A DNA stretch of 59,716 nt from a bacterium (GCA_030824575.1 JAVBXL010000051.1:1-59716); one strand, 5' to 3'. Positions 46,669 to 56,528 are shown, counted from the first letter of the stretch. Notes: generated by a model not told the origin, from the sequence alone. A program made the numbers and translations.

Positions 46669-48558
46669 TCACTCATCATTCGCCGCCAGCGGCCCGACCC
46701 GCCGACCGTCGGTGCTGGGCCAGCGGAAGCGCAGCGGGCGATAGCTTTGCGTGCGCCACCACGGATCGGCGACCTGGAACAGGCCGTTCTCCTCTGCTCT
46801 GCGCCCCAGATCCTTGCGCGCGGTCAGCGCCGCCAGCACCGGCGCGGCGAACAGGCCTGCGACCACCGGCGACATCCAGCCCAGGCTCCCGGCCTTCACC
46901 GCCATGGTGGTCAGCCCCGCGCCCAGCAGCAAATGCCATTTGAACAGCCAGATCGCGCTGGTCATGGCCATGCCGTCGCGATCGCGGGTCTGTCCGTTCC
47001 AGCTCGCCTTGCGGCCCATCAGGATGCTGAAGAGGTTGATCGTCTGGGTCAGCATCGCCACCGGCGCCATCAGGATCGACAGGATGATATCGACCAGCAC
47101 GCCGCGCGTCATCCGCGCAGCCCCGCCAAAGCCGATGCGCCGCGCCGGATCGGCCATGGCCCAGATGATCGCCAACAGCTTGGGGCCAAATAGCAGCACC
47201 GCAGTCAGCGCCAGCAATCCGCCCGACGGCAGGATCGCGCTCGGCGGCCACACTCCGGTCAGTGCGCCACCCAACACCACCAGCATCAGCGCCAGCCAGA
47301 GCGGCGACGTGCAATAAGCCGATGCGCCGACCAGCAGCTGGAACCGGCTGACCGGATGCAGGCCCTTGATCTTCACAAGCAACGGCACATGCTGGATATT
47401 GCCTTGGCACCAGCGGCGATCGCGGGTGAACAGGTCGGGCATTGATGGGGGAAATTCCTCGAAACTGTCGTCGGCGGTGACCATATGCACGTCCCATCCG
47501 CGCCGCCGCAGCAACGCCGCCTCCAGCATGTCGTGGCTCAATATATGCCCGCCGAACGGCGCGCGGCCCGGCAATTCAGGCAGGCCACAGCTCTCGGCGA
47601 AGGCGCTCACGCGCACGATGGCGTTATGGCCCCAGAACATGCCTTCCGATCCCGCCCACCAAATCATGCCGGCGGCCGATGTCGGGCCGAACAATCGGCT
47701 GGCGAACTGCTGCCAGCGCGCGAACAGGGTGGCTGCGCCCATCACGGTGGGGACGGTCTGGATCAGTCCGACATGGGGATGTCGTTCCATATCGGCGGCC
47801 AGCCGCGCCATGGTCTGCCCGCTGACCACGCTGTCGGCGTCCAGCACGACCATATAGTCGTATCCGCCGCCAAAGCGCTGCACCCATTCGGCGATATTAC
47901 CCGGCTTGCGCCCGATATTGAGCGCGCGCCGACGATAATGGACGGGGCGCGAGAAGGAGGCGCGCATCTCCTGAAAGGCGCGGCGCTCGATTTCGCCACT
48001 TTCGGGATTGGAATCCGACAGGATGAAAAATTCAAACCGTTCGCCGCCCATCACCTGCGCCAGCGATCGTTCCATGATCGACAGGCGGCCGAGCACGCCC
48101 AGGAAATCCTCGTTACACACCGGCAGCAGGATCGCGGTCTTGCCCTTCAGCGGGGTGGCGGCATTGAGCGGCCGGGGCGTGACGCTGCGGCCCTTGCCGA
48201 CCGTCAGCAGCAGGAAGCCGATCATCGCGGTGGCGAAGCCGAAAGCGATCCAGGCAAAAAGCGGAATGAAGAGCGCGAGATAGACGCCCTCCCACGCGGA
48301 AATGCCGTCCAGCCCGATCGACCGCCGCATTTCATGCGCGGCGATGGCGGCGGGGAGCAGGGCAAGCAGCACAACCAGCAAGCGCCGCGCCCAGATATCG
48401 ATGTTGAGCGGGCGACGAGCGATCAGGTCCGGTCGGGCACCGAAATCCTGTTCCGGCATGGCCAGCGCGCTTTCCGGCGGCACCTGTTCAAAGGCGCGCG
48501 CCAGCGGCTTGCCCCCGGCATCGGTGGTCGGCGCCTGCACGCCTCCATTCCCCGTCAT
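46669..48558 (-). CDS. mdoH: Glucan biosynthesis glucosyltransferase (MdoH/OpgH)
   Basis: The 629-residue membrane glycosyltransferase (GT2) has several hydrophobic helices and the catalytic segments TAILLPVCNEDFLGVLGRLSIMERSL, VVLDADSVVSGQTMARLAADME (DxD), and RDRRWCQGNIQHVPLL (QxxRW-like). It polymerises glucose from UDP-glucose for osmoregulated periplasmic glucans. It follows mdoG on the same strand. Residues from FLVLD-type to RW are intact, so it should be active. Confidence 0.94.
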   Translation of the reverse strand: MTGNGGVQAPTTDAGGKPLARAFEQVPPESALAMPEQDFGARPDLIARRPLNIDIWARRLLVVLLALLPAAIAAHEMRRSIGLDGISAWEGVYLALFIPLFAWIAFGFATAMIGFLLLTVGKGRSVTPRPLNAATPLKGKTAILLPVCNEDFLGVLGRLSIMERSLAQVMGGERFEFFILSDSNPESGEIERRAFQEMRASFSRPVHYRRRALNIGRKPGNIAEWVQRFGGGYDYMVVLDADSVVSGQTMARLAADMERHPHVGLIQTVPTVMGAATLFARWQQFASRLFGPTSAAGMIWWAGSEGMFWGHNAIVRVSAFAESCGLPELPGRAPFGGHILSHDMLEAALLRRRGWDVHMVTADDSFEEFPPSMPDLFTRDRRWCQGNIQHVPLLVKIKGLHPVSRFQLLVGASAYCTSPLWLALMLVVLGGALTGVWPPSAILPSGGLLALTAVLLFGPKLLAIIWAMADPARRIGFGGAARMTRGVLVDIILSILMAPVAMLTQTINLFSILMGRKASWNGQTRDRDGMAMTSAIWLFKWHLLLGAGLTTMAVKAGSLGWMSPVVAGLFAAPVLAALTARKDLGRRAEENGLFQVADPWWRTQSYRPLRFRWPSTDGRRVGPLAANDE

Positions 48559-48620
48559 TCATCAGACCCATCGCGATTGACCCAATATGTCACAACCGCC
48601 CGATGCATAGACGGTTCCCT

Positions 48621-50117
48621 TCAGACACCCAGCGGATAATGCACATATTCGCTTAAGGCCCGATCGCCCGCCCGCAATTGGAGCCGGATATCGGCCGACT
48701 TGCCCTGCGCGCGCTGTATGTCGAGCACCGTGCGGAACAGGCCGTCGCGGCCCAGCACTGGATAACCCGCCTTCTTGATGAGCGTGCCGCCGGCCACATC
48801 CGCCCAGATGTCGGGCTTGCCACCCGCCGCGACACCGGCAAAGTCGATCACCAGCCGATCGGCCCCGCCGTCACCGCGGCCGCGCCAGACATTTTCAACG
48901 ATGGCGATACCGTCCGAAGCCGGCGCGCGCGCCGCCGACCAGTCGAGCCGATAGGCCAGGTCAATCCGCGCCCCCGCCCGCGGCGCGGCGTCGGGCGTCC
49001 AGTAAGCGGCGACATTGTCGGTATATTCGCTGTCGGTGGGGAAGGCGTAAAGGCGCACGGCACCTGCACCAAGCGGCTTGGTGGGCGTCGACCAGAGCGA
49101 GGGGCGGCGATCGTAGAAGACGCCGTCATCCTGATAATGGTCGAAGTCGCGGTCGCGCTGAAGCAGCCCGAAGCCCTTGGGACTGACTTCCTTGAAGGCG
49201 CTGAAATGCGGGGTGGACGGGTTGACGATCGGCCGGGCATGGGCGGAACCATCGGCGCTCGCGATGGACAGCATGTCGCTGTCATGGATTTCCGGCCGCC
49301 AGTCTGTCCCCTGAACCCGGTTCGCCTGATCGTACCAGAACATGCTGGTCATCGGCATCAGCCCCAGTTCGGGGATGGCGCGGCGCGGGAAGAGCGCGGC
49401 GGTGACGTCCTGCTGCAAGCCCTGCGGTCCCAGGCTACTGACGAATCGGAAGGCGCCGGCGATCGATGCACCGTCGAGCAGCGCATAGATAGTGACGCTG
49501 CTATTGCCTGTCCGCTCCAGCCAGAAATGGGTGAAGCGGGGAAACTCCTCCTTGCCCGCCAGGCTGGTGTTGATCGCGATCGCGCGGGCCGACAGGCCGA
49601 ATTGCTTTTGCGGGCTGGGCGCGCGGAAATAGCTTGCCCCCAGGAAAGACAGCCAATCGCCATCGCGCGCCGCATTCATGATGCGGAAACCGGCAAAGCC
49701 CGCATCCGGCCCCAGCGCCGCGACGGCATTCCCCGCGGGCGTTTCGAACATGGTCGGGTCATAGCGCAGCGGCGTCGCGCGGCCCTTCTCCACGATCGCG
49801 ATCGACACCGGCTGGGCGGCGTTCACCGACAGCGGAAAGAAACGGACCCCGGTATCACCGGGCAGGTCGCCCCATAAAGTCCGCGCGTCGCGAAATTGCG
49901 CCTGGTGCAGCGCGTCATAATCGACCTTCGCCGCGCCGGGATGGGGCGGGGTTTCCCTGAACGGTGCGCGCGCGACGCGCTGCGCCTGCCCGACCAGCCG
50001 GTCCCAGGAAAAGGCGTCGCCGCCCGTCTGGGCGAGCAGCATGTCGGGAAGGAGCAGGGCGGCGCCGGAGGCGGCGATCATCGCGCGCCGATTAATCTGG
50101 GTCATGGCTTTTATCAT
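48621..50117 (-). CDS. mdoG: Periplasmic glucan biosynthesis protein (MdoG/OpgD type)
   Basis: The product begins MIKAMTQINRRAMIAASGAALLLPDMLLAQ, a twin-arginine-like signal, and continues with the OpgG/OpgD domain (FSWDRLVGQAQRVARAPFRETPPHPGAAKVDYDALHQAQFRD, ELGLMPMTSMFWYDQANRVQGTDWRPEIHDSDML). OpgD is Tat-exported whereas OpgG is Sec-exported, so the RR points to the OpgD subtype. It modifies or branches the glucan backbone made by MdoH. The start could also be the ATG four codons later or one further upstream; no ribosome site settles it. Confidence 0.9.
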   Translation of the reverse strand: MIKAMTQINRRAMIAASGAALLLPDMLLAQTGGDAFSWDRLVGQAQRVARAPFRETPPHPGAAKVDYDALHQAQFRDARTLWGDLPGDTGVRFFPLSVNAAQPVSIAIVEKGRATPLRYDPTMFETPAGNAVAALGPDAGFAGFRIMNAARDGDWLSFLGASYFRAPSPQKQFGLSARAIAINTSLAGKEEFPRFTHFWLERTGNSSVTIYALLDGASIAGAFRFVSSLGPQGLQQDVTAALFPRRAIPELGLMPMTSMFWYDQANRVQGTDWRPEIHDSDMLSIASADGSAHARPIVNPSTPHFSAFKEVSPKGFGLLQRDRDFDHYQDDGVFYDRRPSLWSTPTKPLGAGAVRLYAFPTDSEYTDNVAAYWTPDAAPRAGARIDLAYRLDWSAARAPASDGIAIVENVWRGRGDGGADRLVIDFAGVAAGGKPDIWADVAGGTLIKKAGYPVLGRDGLFRTVLDIQRAQGKSADIRLQLRAGDRALSEYVHYPLGV

Positions 50118-50164
50118 GGGGCGGACAACCGGCGAAGCCAAGTCTGTATCCGCGCCCATGCGAA

Positions 50165-50194
50165 GAAGCCTCCGCCCGGGGGGACGGAGGCTTC
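50165..50194. terminator. Hairpin between fliC and mdoG
   Basis: GAAGCCTCCG and CGGAGGCTTC form a perfect 10-bp stem with a 10-base loop; no long T run. It may stop fliC transcription before mdoG. Confidence 0.55.
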
Positions 50195-50224
50195 AATGAG
50201 GCTGGTCGTTCGATCGAAGGTGTC

Positions 50225-50262
50225 GCCCCCGGCACGGTGGGGACTGTTGATGTGCCGGGGGC
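50225..50262 (-). terminator. Strong GC hairpin after fliC
   Basis: GCCCCCGGCAC and GTGCCGGGGGC form a perfect 11-bp stem, 54 bases past the fliC stop. It lacks a T run but with the next hairpin probably ends and protects the abundant flagellin mRNA. Confidence 0.6.
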
Positions 50263-50315
50263 CACTTGGGCGGCTGGCGGTGACCAAGACCTCAGCCGAC
50301 CAATCTGGTTACGCC

Positions 50316-51116
50316 TTAGCCGATCAGCTTCAGAACGCCCTGCTGGCTCTGGTTGGCCTGGGCCAGCATCGCGGTCGACGCCTGGCTCAGGATCTGCTGC
50401 TTGGCGAGCGCCGTCGTTTCGGCCGAGAAGTCGGCGTCTTCGATGCGGCTGCGGGCGTCGGTCAGGTTGGTGATGTTGTTGGTCAGGTTGTTGACCGACG
50501 ATTCCAGGCGGTTCTGCACGGCACCGAGCGTGGCGCGGGCAGTGGCGACCGTCTGCAAAGCAGTGTCGAAGTTGGCGAGCGTCGCCGTATCGACCGCTGC
50601 CGTCGTACCGGCTACACCCGACACGGTGATCGCGCTCAGCGAGATGTCGACGGTGTCCGTGTCATTCGCACCGGCCTGGATCGTGACCGTTTCGGCGGTC
50701 GTGGGGAACAGGGCCTTACCGTTGAATTCCGTCTTGGTCAGAATGTCGTTGATCTGGACCGACAACTGATCCTTTTCGGCGTCGATGTTCGCGATCGCTT
50801 CGGTGCTGTTCGTGTCGTTGTTCCGCTGCACGGTCAATTCACGCATACGCTGCAACATGTTGCTGACTTCGTTCAGCGCGCCTTCCGCGGTCTGCGCCAG
50901 GCTGATGCCGTCATTGGCGTTGCGGATGCCCTGGGTCATGCCCTTGATCTGCGAGGTCATCGAAGATGCGATGGCGAGGCCGGCGGCGTCGTCCTTCGCG
51001 CTGTTGATGCGCTTGCCGGTCGACAGGCGCTCCATCGCGGTGCCCAGAGCCTTGGTAGCGGCCGAAGAAGCGTTGGCCGAGCGCATGGCGCCAGTGTTGG
51101 TTCCGATAACAGTCAT
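50316..51116 (-). CDS. fliC: Flagellin
   Basis: The 266-residue flagellin has the conserved N-terminal coil ([76 protein letters not shown]) and C-terminal coil ([64 protein letters not shown]). The variable middle is only about 90 residues, giving a thin filament subunit. AAAGGGA lies six bases before the ATG, and a sigma28 promoter about 60 bases further up. Confidence 0.96.
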   Translation of the reverse strand: MTVIGTNTGAMRSANASSAATKALGTAMERLSTGKRINSAKDDAAGLAIASSMTSQIKGMTQGIRNANDGISLAQTAEGALNEVSNMLQRMRELTVQRNNDTNSTEAIANIDAEKDQLSVQINDILTKTEFNGKALFPTTAETVTIQAGANDTDTVDISLSAITVSGVAGTTAAVDTATLANFDTALQTVATARATLGAVQNRLESSVNNLTNNITNLTDARSRIEDADFSAETTALAKQQILSQASTAMLAQANQSQQGVLKLIG

Positions 51117-51183
51117 GGTGTTCCCTTTCGTTTCACTATCAGGTCGCTGCCATCCGTTAGTGCGCTTGCGGCCTCGAAAGGGG

Positions 51184-51210
51184 ATAACGGCGGGGCGTCA
51201 CGGGCTTTTA
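51184..51210 (-). promoter_or_regulatory. Sigma28 promoter of fliC
   Basis: On the minus strand TAAA-N15-GCCGTTAT matches the sigma28 pattern TAAA-N15-GCCGATAA at all but two positions. The -10 lies about 68 bases before the fliC ATG. Confidence 0.75.
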
Positions 51211-51309
51211 GCGCCGACGTCGTTTTTTTTGAAAAGGGTGTGATTCGGGCGGCCCGGAAATGCCCTTACGCGGGCGCGACGTGCGCGCTTTAGACCAAGG
51301 TCGAAGATA

Positions 51310-51349
51310 TTGCCGTTTTTGCCGGAAAAAAACTGCCGCATTGCGGCAA
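51310..51349. promoter_or_regulatory. Cluster of TTGCCG/CGGCAA half-sites upstream of the sigma54 activator
   Basis: TTGCCG occurs at 51310 and 51319, followed by the perfect palindrome TGCCGC-ATT-GCGGCA (51334-51348), which ends in CGGCAA. These match the half-sites of the palindrome at 40181. The cluster lies in the 344-base divergent gap between fliC and the activator gene and could mediate autoregulation. Confidence 0.5.
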
Positions 51350-51460
51350 GCGGACCGACGGCATTAACTATCTGATAACCACAGATGGCGTAATTATTAA
51401 CCATCGAAGGGGGTTGGGACGCACGGGGGTGCACGCCAGCCAAAAGATGGGGTTTTGTTC

Positions 51461-52747
51461 ATGTCGACACTAGACGTGAGCCGTGGCGTCTGCGCGCTTC
51501 TTCCGGGGCTGCAGCACTGGCTTGAAAATGCCTTTTATGAGGTACGCATCGTTGATGCGGCCAGCCCCCGTGACCGGGACGGCCAGCGCATCTTGCTGGC
51601 GACCGAAATCGGTCACGCCACCTATCGTGATATCCTGATCAACGTGCATGACGGTGCGCCATCGCTGGTGCCCGCCGCCAACGGCCTGCCGGCGCGGGTC
51701 GCCTTTGGCATAGCGGACATGGGCTTTGCCTTTGCCCTGATCGCCGAACTGGCCCGTCCCGCCGCAATCCCCGCGGTCGGCGACAGCGGCAGCGCACGGC
51801 TGATGACGCTGGCCGGCCGTGTCGCCCGCAGCGACGCCACCGTCCTGATCCAGGGCGATACCGGCACCGGCAAGGAAGGCATGGCGCGCTTCCTGCACGC
51901 CCAGTCGGGCCGCATCGACCATGACTTCATCGCCGTCAACTGCGCCGCACTCCCCGAAACCATGATGGAAGCGATGCTGTTCGGGCATAAGAAGGGCAGC
52001 TTCACCGGCGCGTCCAACGCATCGGACGGCCTGTTCCTGGCGGCCGACGGCGGCACGCTGTTCCTCGACGAAATCGCCGAACTGCCGCTGGCGCTCCAGT
52101 CCAAGCTGCTGCGCGCGCTGCAAGAGGGCGAAGTGCTGCCCGTCGGCGCGACCCATCCCATCCCGGTCAATGTCCGCATCATCGCGGCCTGCAACCGCGA
52201 TCTGGCGGGTGAAGTCGCCGCCGGTCGCTTCCGCGAAGATCTGTACTGGCGTCTCAACGTCATGCCGCTGGAACTGCGCCCGCTGGCCGAACGCCCCGGC
52301 GATGTCGCCGCGATCGCCGCCGCCATGCTGTTGCGGCATCAGGATATGGCCAAGGCATCGTTCGTGTGGCCGACCGCCGCTGCGCTCGACAAGCTTGCCG
52401 CCCATGTCTGGCGCGGCAACGCCCGCGAACTGGGCAATGTCCTGCAACGCGCGCTGGTCCTGCGCGACGGCGCGATGATCGAGGCGGACGACCTGCATCT
52501 GACCGGCGCGCCGCAGCCGCTGCGCGTGGTCGCGCCGATCATCGCCCCGGCGTCGATCGCCCCTGCCTCTATCAATTTCGAACCGACCCGCCTGCGCGAC
52601 GTCGCCCATCACAGCAAGCTGGAGGCCATCCGCATCGCCCTGCGCGAAACCGATGGTCACCGCGCCGCCGCCGCCCGCAAACTGGGCATTTCCGAACGCA
52701 CGCTTCGCTATCGGCTCGCCGAAATGCGTGAGCTGGCAGCGGCTTGA
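51461..52747 (+). CDS. flbD: Sigma54-dependent flagellar activator (FlbD-like)
   Basis: The 428-residue protein has an N-terminal domain of about 105 residues that does not show receiver-domain phospho-acceptor features, a central AAA+ domain (Walker [15 protein letters not shown], sigma54 contact loop GSFTGA in place of GAFTGA, Walker [13 protein letters not shown], arginine-finger region [11 protein letters not shown]) and a C-terminal Fis-type HTH ([25 protein letters not shown]). It should activate the four sigma54 promoters of this locus. The ATG at 51461 is preferred to a TTG two codons earlier. It directly precedes fliE. Confidence 0.9.
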   Translation: MSTLDVSRGVCALLPGLQHWLENAFYEVRIVDAASPRDRDGQRILLATEIGHATYRDILINVHDGAPSLVPAANGLPARVAFGIADMGFAFALIAELARPAAIPAVGDSGSARLMTLAGRVARSDATVLIQGDTGTGKEGMARFLHAQSGRIDHDFIAVNCAALPETMMEAMLFGHKKGSFTGASNASDGLFLAADGGTLFLDEIAELPLALQSKLLRALQEGEVLPVGATHPIPVNVRIIAACNRDLAGEVAAGRFREDLYWRLNVMPLELRPLAERPGDVAAIAAAMLLRHQDMAKASFVWPTAAALDKLAAHVWRGNARELGNVLQRALVLRDGAMIEADDLHLTGAPQPLRVVAPIIAPASIAPASINFEPTRLRDVAHHSKLEAIRIALRETDGHRAAAARKLGISERTLRYRLAEMRELAAA

Positions 52748-52761
52748 AGGAGGGCTGAACC

Positions 52762-53124
52762 ATGGCCATCAACGGCGTTTCACCCACAGACAGCGTCATG
52801 GCGATCCGCAACGCCATCCTGCAAAAGAACGCAGCCCTGCGGGACGTCGCCTCGACCGGGACGGTCGGCGCACCCGGCGTCGGCGGCGCCCAGGGCACGG
52901 CGCCGGGCGGCTTTACAGAAGCGCTCAACAGCGCCCTGCAACAGGTCAACGGGCTCCAGACCCAGGCCGGTGAAGCCGCCGCCTCGTTCGAGCGTGGCGA
53001 AACCACCGATATCGCCGCGGTCATGCTGGCCAAGCAGCAGGCGTCGGTCAGCTTCGAAGCGACCCTCCAGGTCCGCAACAAACTCCTGTCCGCCTATAAG
53101 GACATTATGAGCATGCCGGTCTAA
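52762..53124 (+). CDS. fliE: Flagellar basal-body protein FliE
   Basis: The 120-residue protein ends with the FliE helix (GGFTEALNSALQQVNGLQTQAGEAAASFERGETTDIAAVMLAKQQASVSFEATLQVRNKLLSAYKDIMSMPV). It joins the MS ring to the rod. GGAGGG precedes the ATG. It opens the fliEFGHIJK operon, 14 bases after the activator gene. Confidence 0.95.
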   Translation: MAINGVSPTDSVMAIRNAILQKNAALRDVASTGTVGAPGVGGAQGTAPGGFTEALNSALQQVNGLQTQAGEAAASFERGETTDIAAVMLAKQQASVSFEATLQVRNKLLSAYKDIMSMPV

Positions 53125-53127
53125 ACC

Positions 53128-54879
53128 ATGGAAAACGCACTCAGCACCAATGTCGGCGCATCGGCGCCTGCTCTCACCCCCGCTTCCGGCTTTGGCGGCA
53201 ACGCCAAGGGCATGGACGCGCTCAAGGCGCGCTTCACCGGCTTCATCAAACAGCCTGCGGTGGCTAAAAGCCTGCCGCTGCTCGGGCTGCTCGGCACTGT
53301 CGCTGTCGCAGGAGCCGCCTGGCTCGCGCTGCGCGAACCGCCGCAGCGCGACCTGTTCCGCGCCTTGCCCGACACCGACAAGTCCGCCGTCGCGCAAATA
53401 TTGGACCAGAGCGGCATCAAATATGACTTCGACAACAGCGGCGGCATGACCGTTGGCGAAGACGATTATTTCAAGGCGAAGATGATGCTCGCCGCGCAAG
53501 GCCTGCCCAAGAGCGCGCCGGACGGCAACAGCATGATCGACAGCCTGCCGATGGGCGCATCGCGCGCGGTAGAGGGCGAAAAGCTGCGCACCGCCCGCGA
53601 AATGGATCTGGCCCGCACGATCGAGGCGATCGACAGCGTCGAAACCGCCAAGGTGCATCTGGCCGTCGAACCGCCCAGCGTGTTCCTGCGCGAAAGGTCG
53701 AAGCCCTCTGCCTCGGTCATGCTACGCCTGGCCAATGGCCGGACGCTGACCGATGCGCAGGTCAACGCCATCGTCCATCTCGTCGCCTCCTCGATCCCGG
53801 AACTCAACCCGGACGATATCTCGCTGGTCGATCAAAATGGTCGCCTGCTCAGCAATAATGACGGCAACGCCGCCGATGATCGGCAACTGGCGGTGCAGGG
53901 CAAGATCGAGGATCGCTATCGCCAGTCGGTGATTGCGCTGCTGACGCCGATCCTGGGCACCGGCAATTTTTCGGCCGAGGTCCATGCCGAACTCAATTTC
54001 GCCGAGCGTCAGGCGACCCGCGAAACCTATCCGCAGGACGAAGCGCGGCTGCGCAACGAAACCGGCACCTGGGCTTCCGATCCGCGTGGCCAGGGTGCGG
54101 GCGAAGCGTCCGGCATCCCCGGCGCGCTCAGCAATCAGGCCCCGGTCAACCCGACCGTGACCCAGACCAATCCCAACGGTCAGGCCGTAACGCAGGGTCA
54201 GACGGCGCAGGGCGCGCAAGCGACCCCCGGCACGCCGCCCAATCCGTTGATGAAGACCGAGGAAACCTTCAACCGCAGCTTCGAGCTGGGCCGTGAAGTG
54301 TCGGTCACCCGCGACGCCATCGGCACGGTCAAGCGCCTGTCGGTCGCCGTCGCGCTCGACACCGCGCCGGACGGCAAGGCGCGCACGCCGCAGGAAATCG
54401 CCGCGCTCGAAGCCTTGGTGAAGGGCGCGGTCGGTTTCGACCAGGGGCGTGGCGACGTGGTCGCCCTGTCCTCGCGCAGCTTCCTCAAGACGGCGGACGT
54501 TACCCCGCCCTGGTATGAGGCGGACTGGATGTCGCCGTTGGTGCGCAACATATCGGCCCTGCTGGTCGCGCTGCTGGTCATCTTCGGCATCGGTCGCCCG
54601 CTGCTGAAGCGCCGCGCCGCAACGCAGGACGCCCTGCCTGCCCCGACCCCGGAGGAAGGCCAGCGCATCGGTCGCGAGATTTCCAGCGAGATCACCAAAC
54701 AGGCGGTCGTCGCCGGGCCGGACGGCGCGGAGCCAAAGATCACGCTCGACATGATCTCCTCCACTTACGACTACGCCCAGCGCGCAGACCTCATCCGCAA
54801 CTTCGTCAAGCAAGACCCCGATCGGGCCGCGCTCGTCGTCCGCGACCTCCTGAAGGAGGGGAAGAAGGAAAATGCCTGA
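53128..54879 (+). CDS. fliF: Flagellar MS-ring protein FliF
   Basis: The 583-residue protein has two membrane helices (about 46-66, SLPLLGLLGTVAVAGAAWLAL, and about 472-492, NISALLVALLVIFGIGRPLL) and the YscJ/FliF ring domain between them (YDFDNSGGMTVGEDDYFKAKMMLAAQGLP, TIEAIDSVETAKVHLAVEPPSVFLRERSKPSASVML). Its C-terminus binds FliG, whose start overlaps the end of this gene by eight bases. Confidence 0.96.
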   Translation: MENALSTNVGASAPALTPASGFGGNAKGMDALKARFTGFIKQPAVAKSLPLLGLLGTVAVAGAAWLALREPPQRDLFRALPDTDKSAVAQILDQSGIKYDFDNSGGMTVGEDDYFKAKMMLAAQGLPKSAPDGNSMIDSLPMGASRAVEGEKLRTAREMDLARTIEAIDSVETAKVHLAVEPPSVFLRERSKPSASVMLRLANGRTLTDAQVNAIVHLVASSIPELNPDDISLVDQNGRLLSNNDGNAADDRQLAVQGKIEDRYRQSVIALLTPILGTGNFSAEVHAELNFAERQATRETYPQDEARLRNETGTWASDPRGQGAGEASGIPGALSNQAPVNPTVTQTNPNGQAVTQGQTAQGAQATPGTPPNPLMKTEETFNRSFELGREVSVTRDAIGTVKRLSVAVALDTAPDGKARTPQEIAALEALVKGAVGFDQGRGDVVALSSRSFLKTADVTPPWYEADWMSPLVRNISALLVALLVIFGIGRPLLKRRAATQDALPAPTPEEGQRIGREISSEITKQAVVAGPDGAEPKITLDMISSTYDYAQRADLIRNFVKQDPDRAALVVRDLLKEGKKENA

Positions 54880-55888
54880 GATCGTTCCCGGTCGTCCCGA
54901 GGCGCTGAAAGGCAGCGCCGCCGCCGCCGTCCTCCTCATGCTCTTCGACGAAGACGAAGCCGCCCAGATCCTGTCGCGCCTGGAGCCTGACGAAGTGCGC
55001 CAACTCGGCTACGCCATGTATGATGTGGCGGACGTCGATCCCGAAGAGGTGAACGAAGCGCTCGACCATTTCGTCACCAAGGCGAAGAAGCGCACCACCA
55101 TCGGCTATGGCGCCACCCGCCATATCCGCGGCGCGATGACCAAGGCGCTGGGCGAGGAGCGTGCGGAAACCATCCTGGCCCGCATCACCCCGCCGACCCG
55201 CTCCACCCAGCTCGAAATGCTGAAATGGATGGACGCCAAGGAAATCGGCACGCTGATCGAGGCGGAGCATCCGCAGATCATGGCGATCGTGCTCGCCCAT
55301 CTGGAAGCGCCGGTCGCGGCCGACGTGCTGCAATTGCTGCCGTCCGAATATCAGGAAGAGATCGTCTATCGCATCGCCACGCTCGGCCCGGTGTCGAACG
55401 AGGCGCTGGACGATCTGGAACAGCTGCTGCTGCGCGGTCCGGTCAAGAAACAAGGCGCAGCCTCGCAACGCGGCGGCACCGTCGAAGCAGCGGCGATCAT
55501 GAACAACGTCCGCAAAGACAATGAACAGCGGATCATGAAGGCCGTCGCCAAGCGCGACAAGATGATCGCCCAGACGATCGAGGAGGAGATGTTCGTCTTC
55601 GACAACTTGATCGACATGGACGACAAGAATCTGGGCACGCTGATGCGCACCGTGGACAGCGCCGTTCTGGTCGTCGCCTTGAAGGGCGTCAACGACCTGC
55701 TCAAGGCCAAGATCTTCAGCTGCATGTCGGCGCGCGCCGCGCAGGCCATCGCCGACGAGATTGAGGAGCGCGGGCCGATCCGCCTGGCCGAAGTCATGGA
55801 TTCGCAGAAGCTGATCATCGCCACCGCGCGCCGCATGGCCGACGCCGGCACCATCATGCTGGGCGGCAAGGGGAACGACTTTGTCTAA
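54872..55888 (+). CDS. fliG: Flagellar rotor switch protein FliG
   Basis: The 338-residue protein has the N-terminal FliF-binding region (LKGSAAAAVLLMLFDEDEAAQILSRLEPDEVRQLGYAM), middle EHPQIMAIVLAHLEA (EHPQ motif, about 131-145) and the C-terminal torque domain with conserved charges (ETIEEEMFVFDNLIDMDDKNLGTLMRTVDSAVLVVALKG). It transmits stator force to the rotor and binds FliM. Confidence 0.96.
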   Translation: MPEIVPGRPEALKGSAAAAVLLMLFDEDEAAQILSRLEPDEVRQLGYAMYDVADVDPEEVNEALDHFVTKAKKRTTIGYGATRHIRGAMTKALGEERAETILARITPPTRSTQLEMLKWMDAKEIGTLIEAEHPQIMAIVLAHLEAPVAADVLQLLPSEYQEEIVYRIATLGPVSNEALDDLEQLLLRGPVKKQGAASQRGGTVEAAAIMNNVRKDNEQRIMKAVAKRDKMIAQTIEEEMFVFDNLIDMDDKNLGTLMRTVDSAVLVVALKGVNDLLKAKIFSCMSARAAQAIADEIEERGPIRLAEVMDSQKLIIATARRMADAGTIMLGGKGNDFV

Positions 55889-56528
55889 CTTTTGGGGCAA
55901 TGTCGCCGTTCAGGATGCGACGCCCGTCGCGGTCGCGGGCTTCCGCCCGGCCGAAGGCGGCTTTCGCAGCCTTTATGCCAGCTTGCCCGGCCAGACCGGG
56001 ACCGGCACCGGCACGATGCGCAATGGCGTGATAGAGGCGGAACCGGAAATCGACCTGATGGAGGAGGCCCGGATGGAAGCCTTCACCATGGGCTTCGACG
56101 AAGGCTGCCGCGTCACCGCCCAGACCCATGAACAGGAAAGCGAAGCGCGCACCCGCCTCACCGAAGCGCTCGAAACCCTCGCGCCCGCGCCCAGCGGCAT
56201 GTTGTCCACCATGTTGTCGGCCACGGTCGTCCGCCTGGTCGAACAGATTGTGGGTGAGGTCGAAATCGACATCGAACGGCTGGTCCAGCGCTGCGACACC
56301 GTCGCCGCCTTCATCGAAGACAATGAAGGCAAGAGCGCGCTGCATCTCCACCCCGAAGACATCAGCCTGCTGGAAGGCGAGACGATCGGCGTCAAGCTGG
56401 TGGCTGACAAAGCCATGCATCGCGGCTGCGTGCGGCTCGAAACCGCTGACGGGTGGGTTGAGGATGGCCCGGACGTCCGCCTCGCCCGTCTTCGCGCGCT
56501 GATGGACGATATGGAGGGCAAGCCATGA
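55881..56528 (+). CDS. fliH: Flagellar export regulator FliH
   Basis: The 215-residue protein has a central helical stretch with acidic residues (MEEARMEAFTMGFDEGCRVTAQTHEQESEARTRLTEALETLAP) and a C-terminal FliH/YscL-type domain (RLVEQIVGEVEIDIERLVQRCDTVAAFI...LHLHPEDISLLEG...GCVRLETADGWVEDGPDVRLARLRALM). It regulates the ATPase FliI. The start appears to be TTG at 55881, overlapping fliG, with AAGGGG nine bases upstream. Confidence 0.85.
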   Translation: MSNFWGNVAVQDATPVAVAGFRPAEGGFRSLYASLPGQTGTGTGTMRNGVIEAEPEIDLMEEARMEAFTMGFDEGCRVTAQTHEQESEARTRLTEALETLAPAPSGMLSTMLSATVVRLVEQIVGEVEIDIERLVQRCDTVAAFIEDNEGKSALHLHPEDISLLEGETIGVKLVADKAMHRGCVRLETADGWVEDGPDVRLARLRALMDDMEGKP

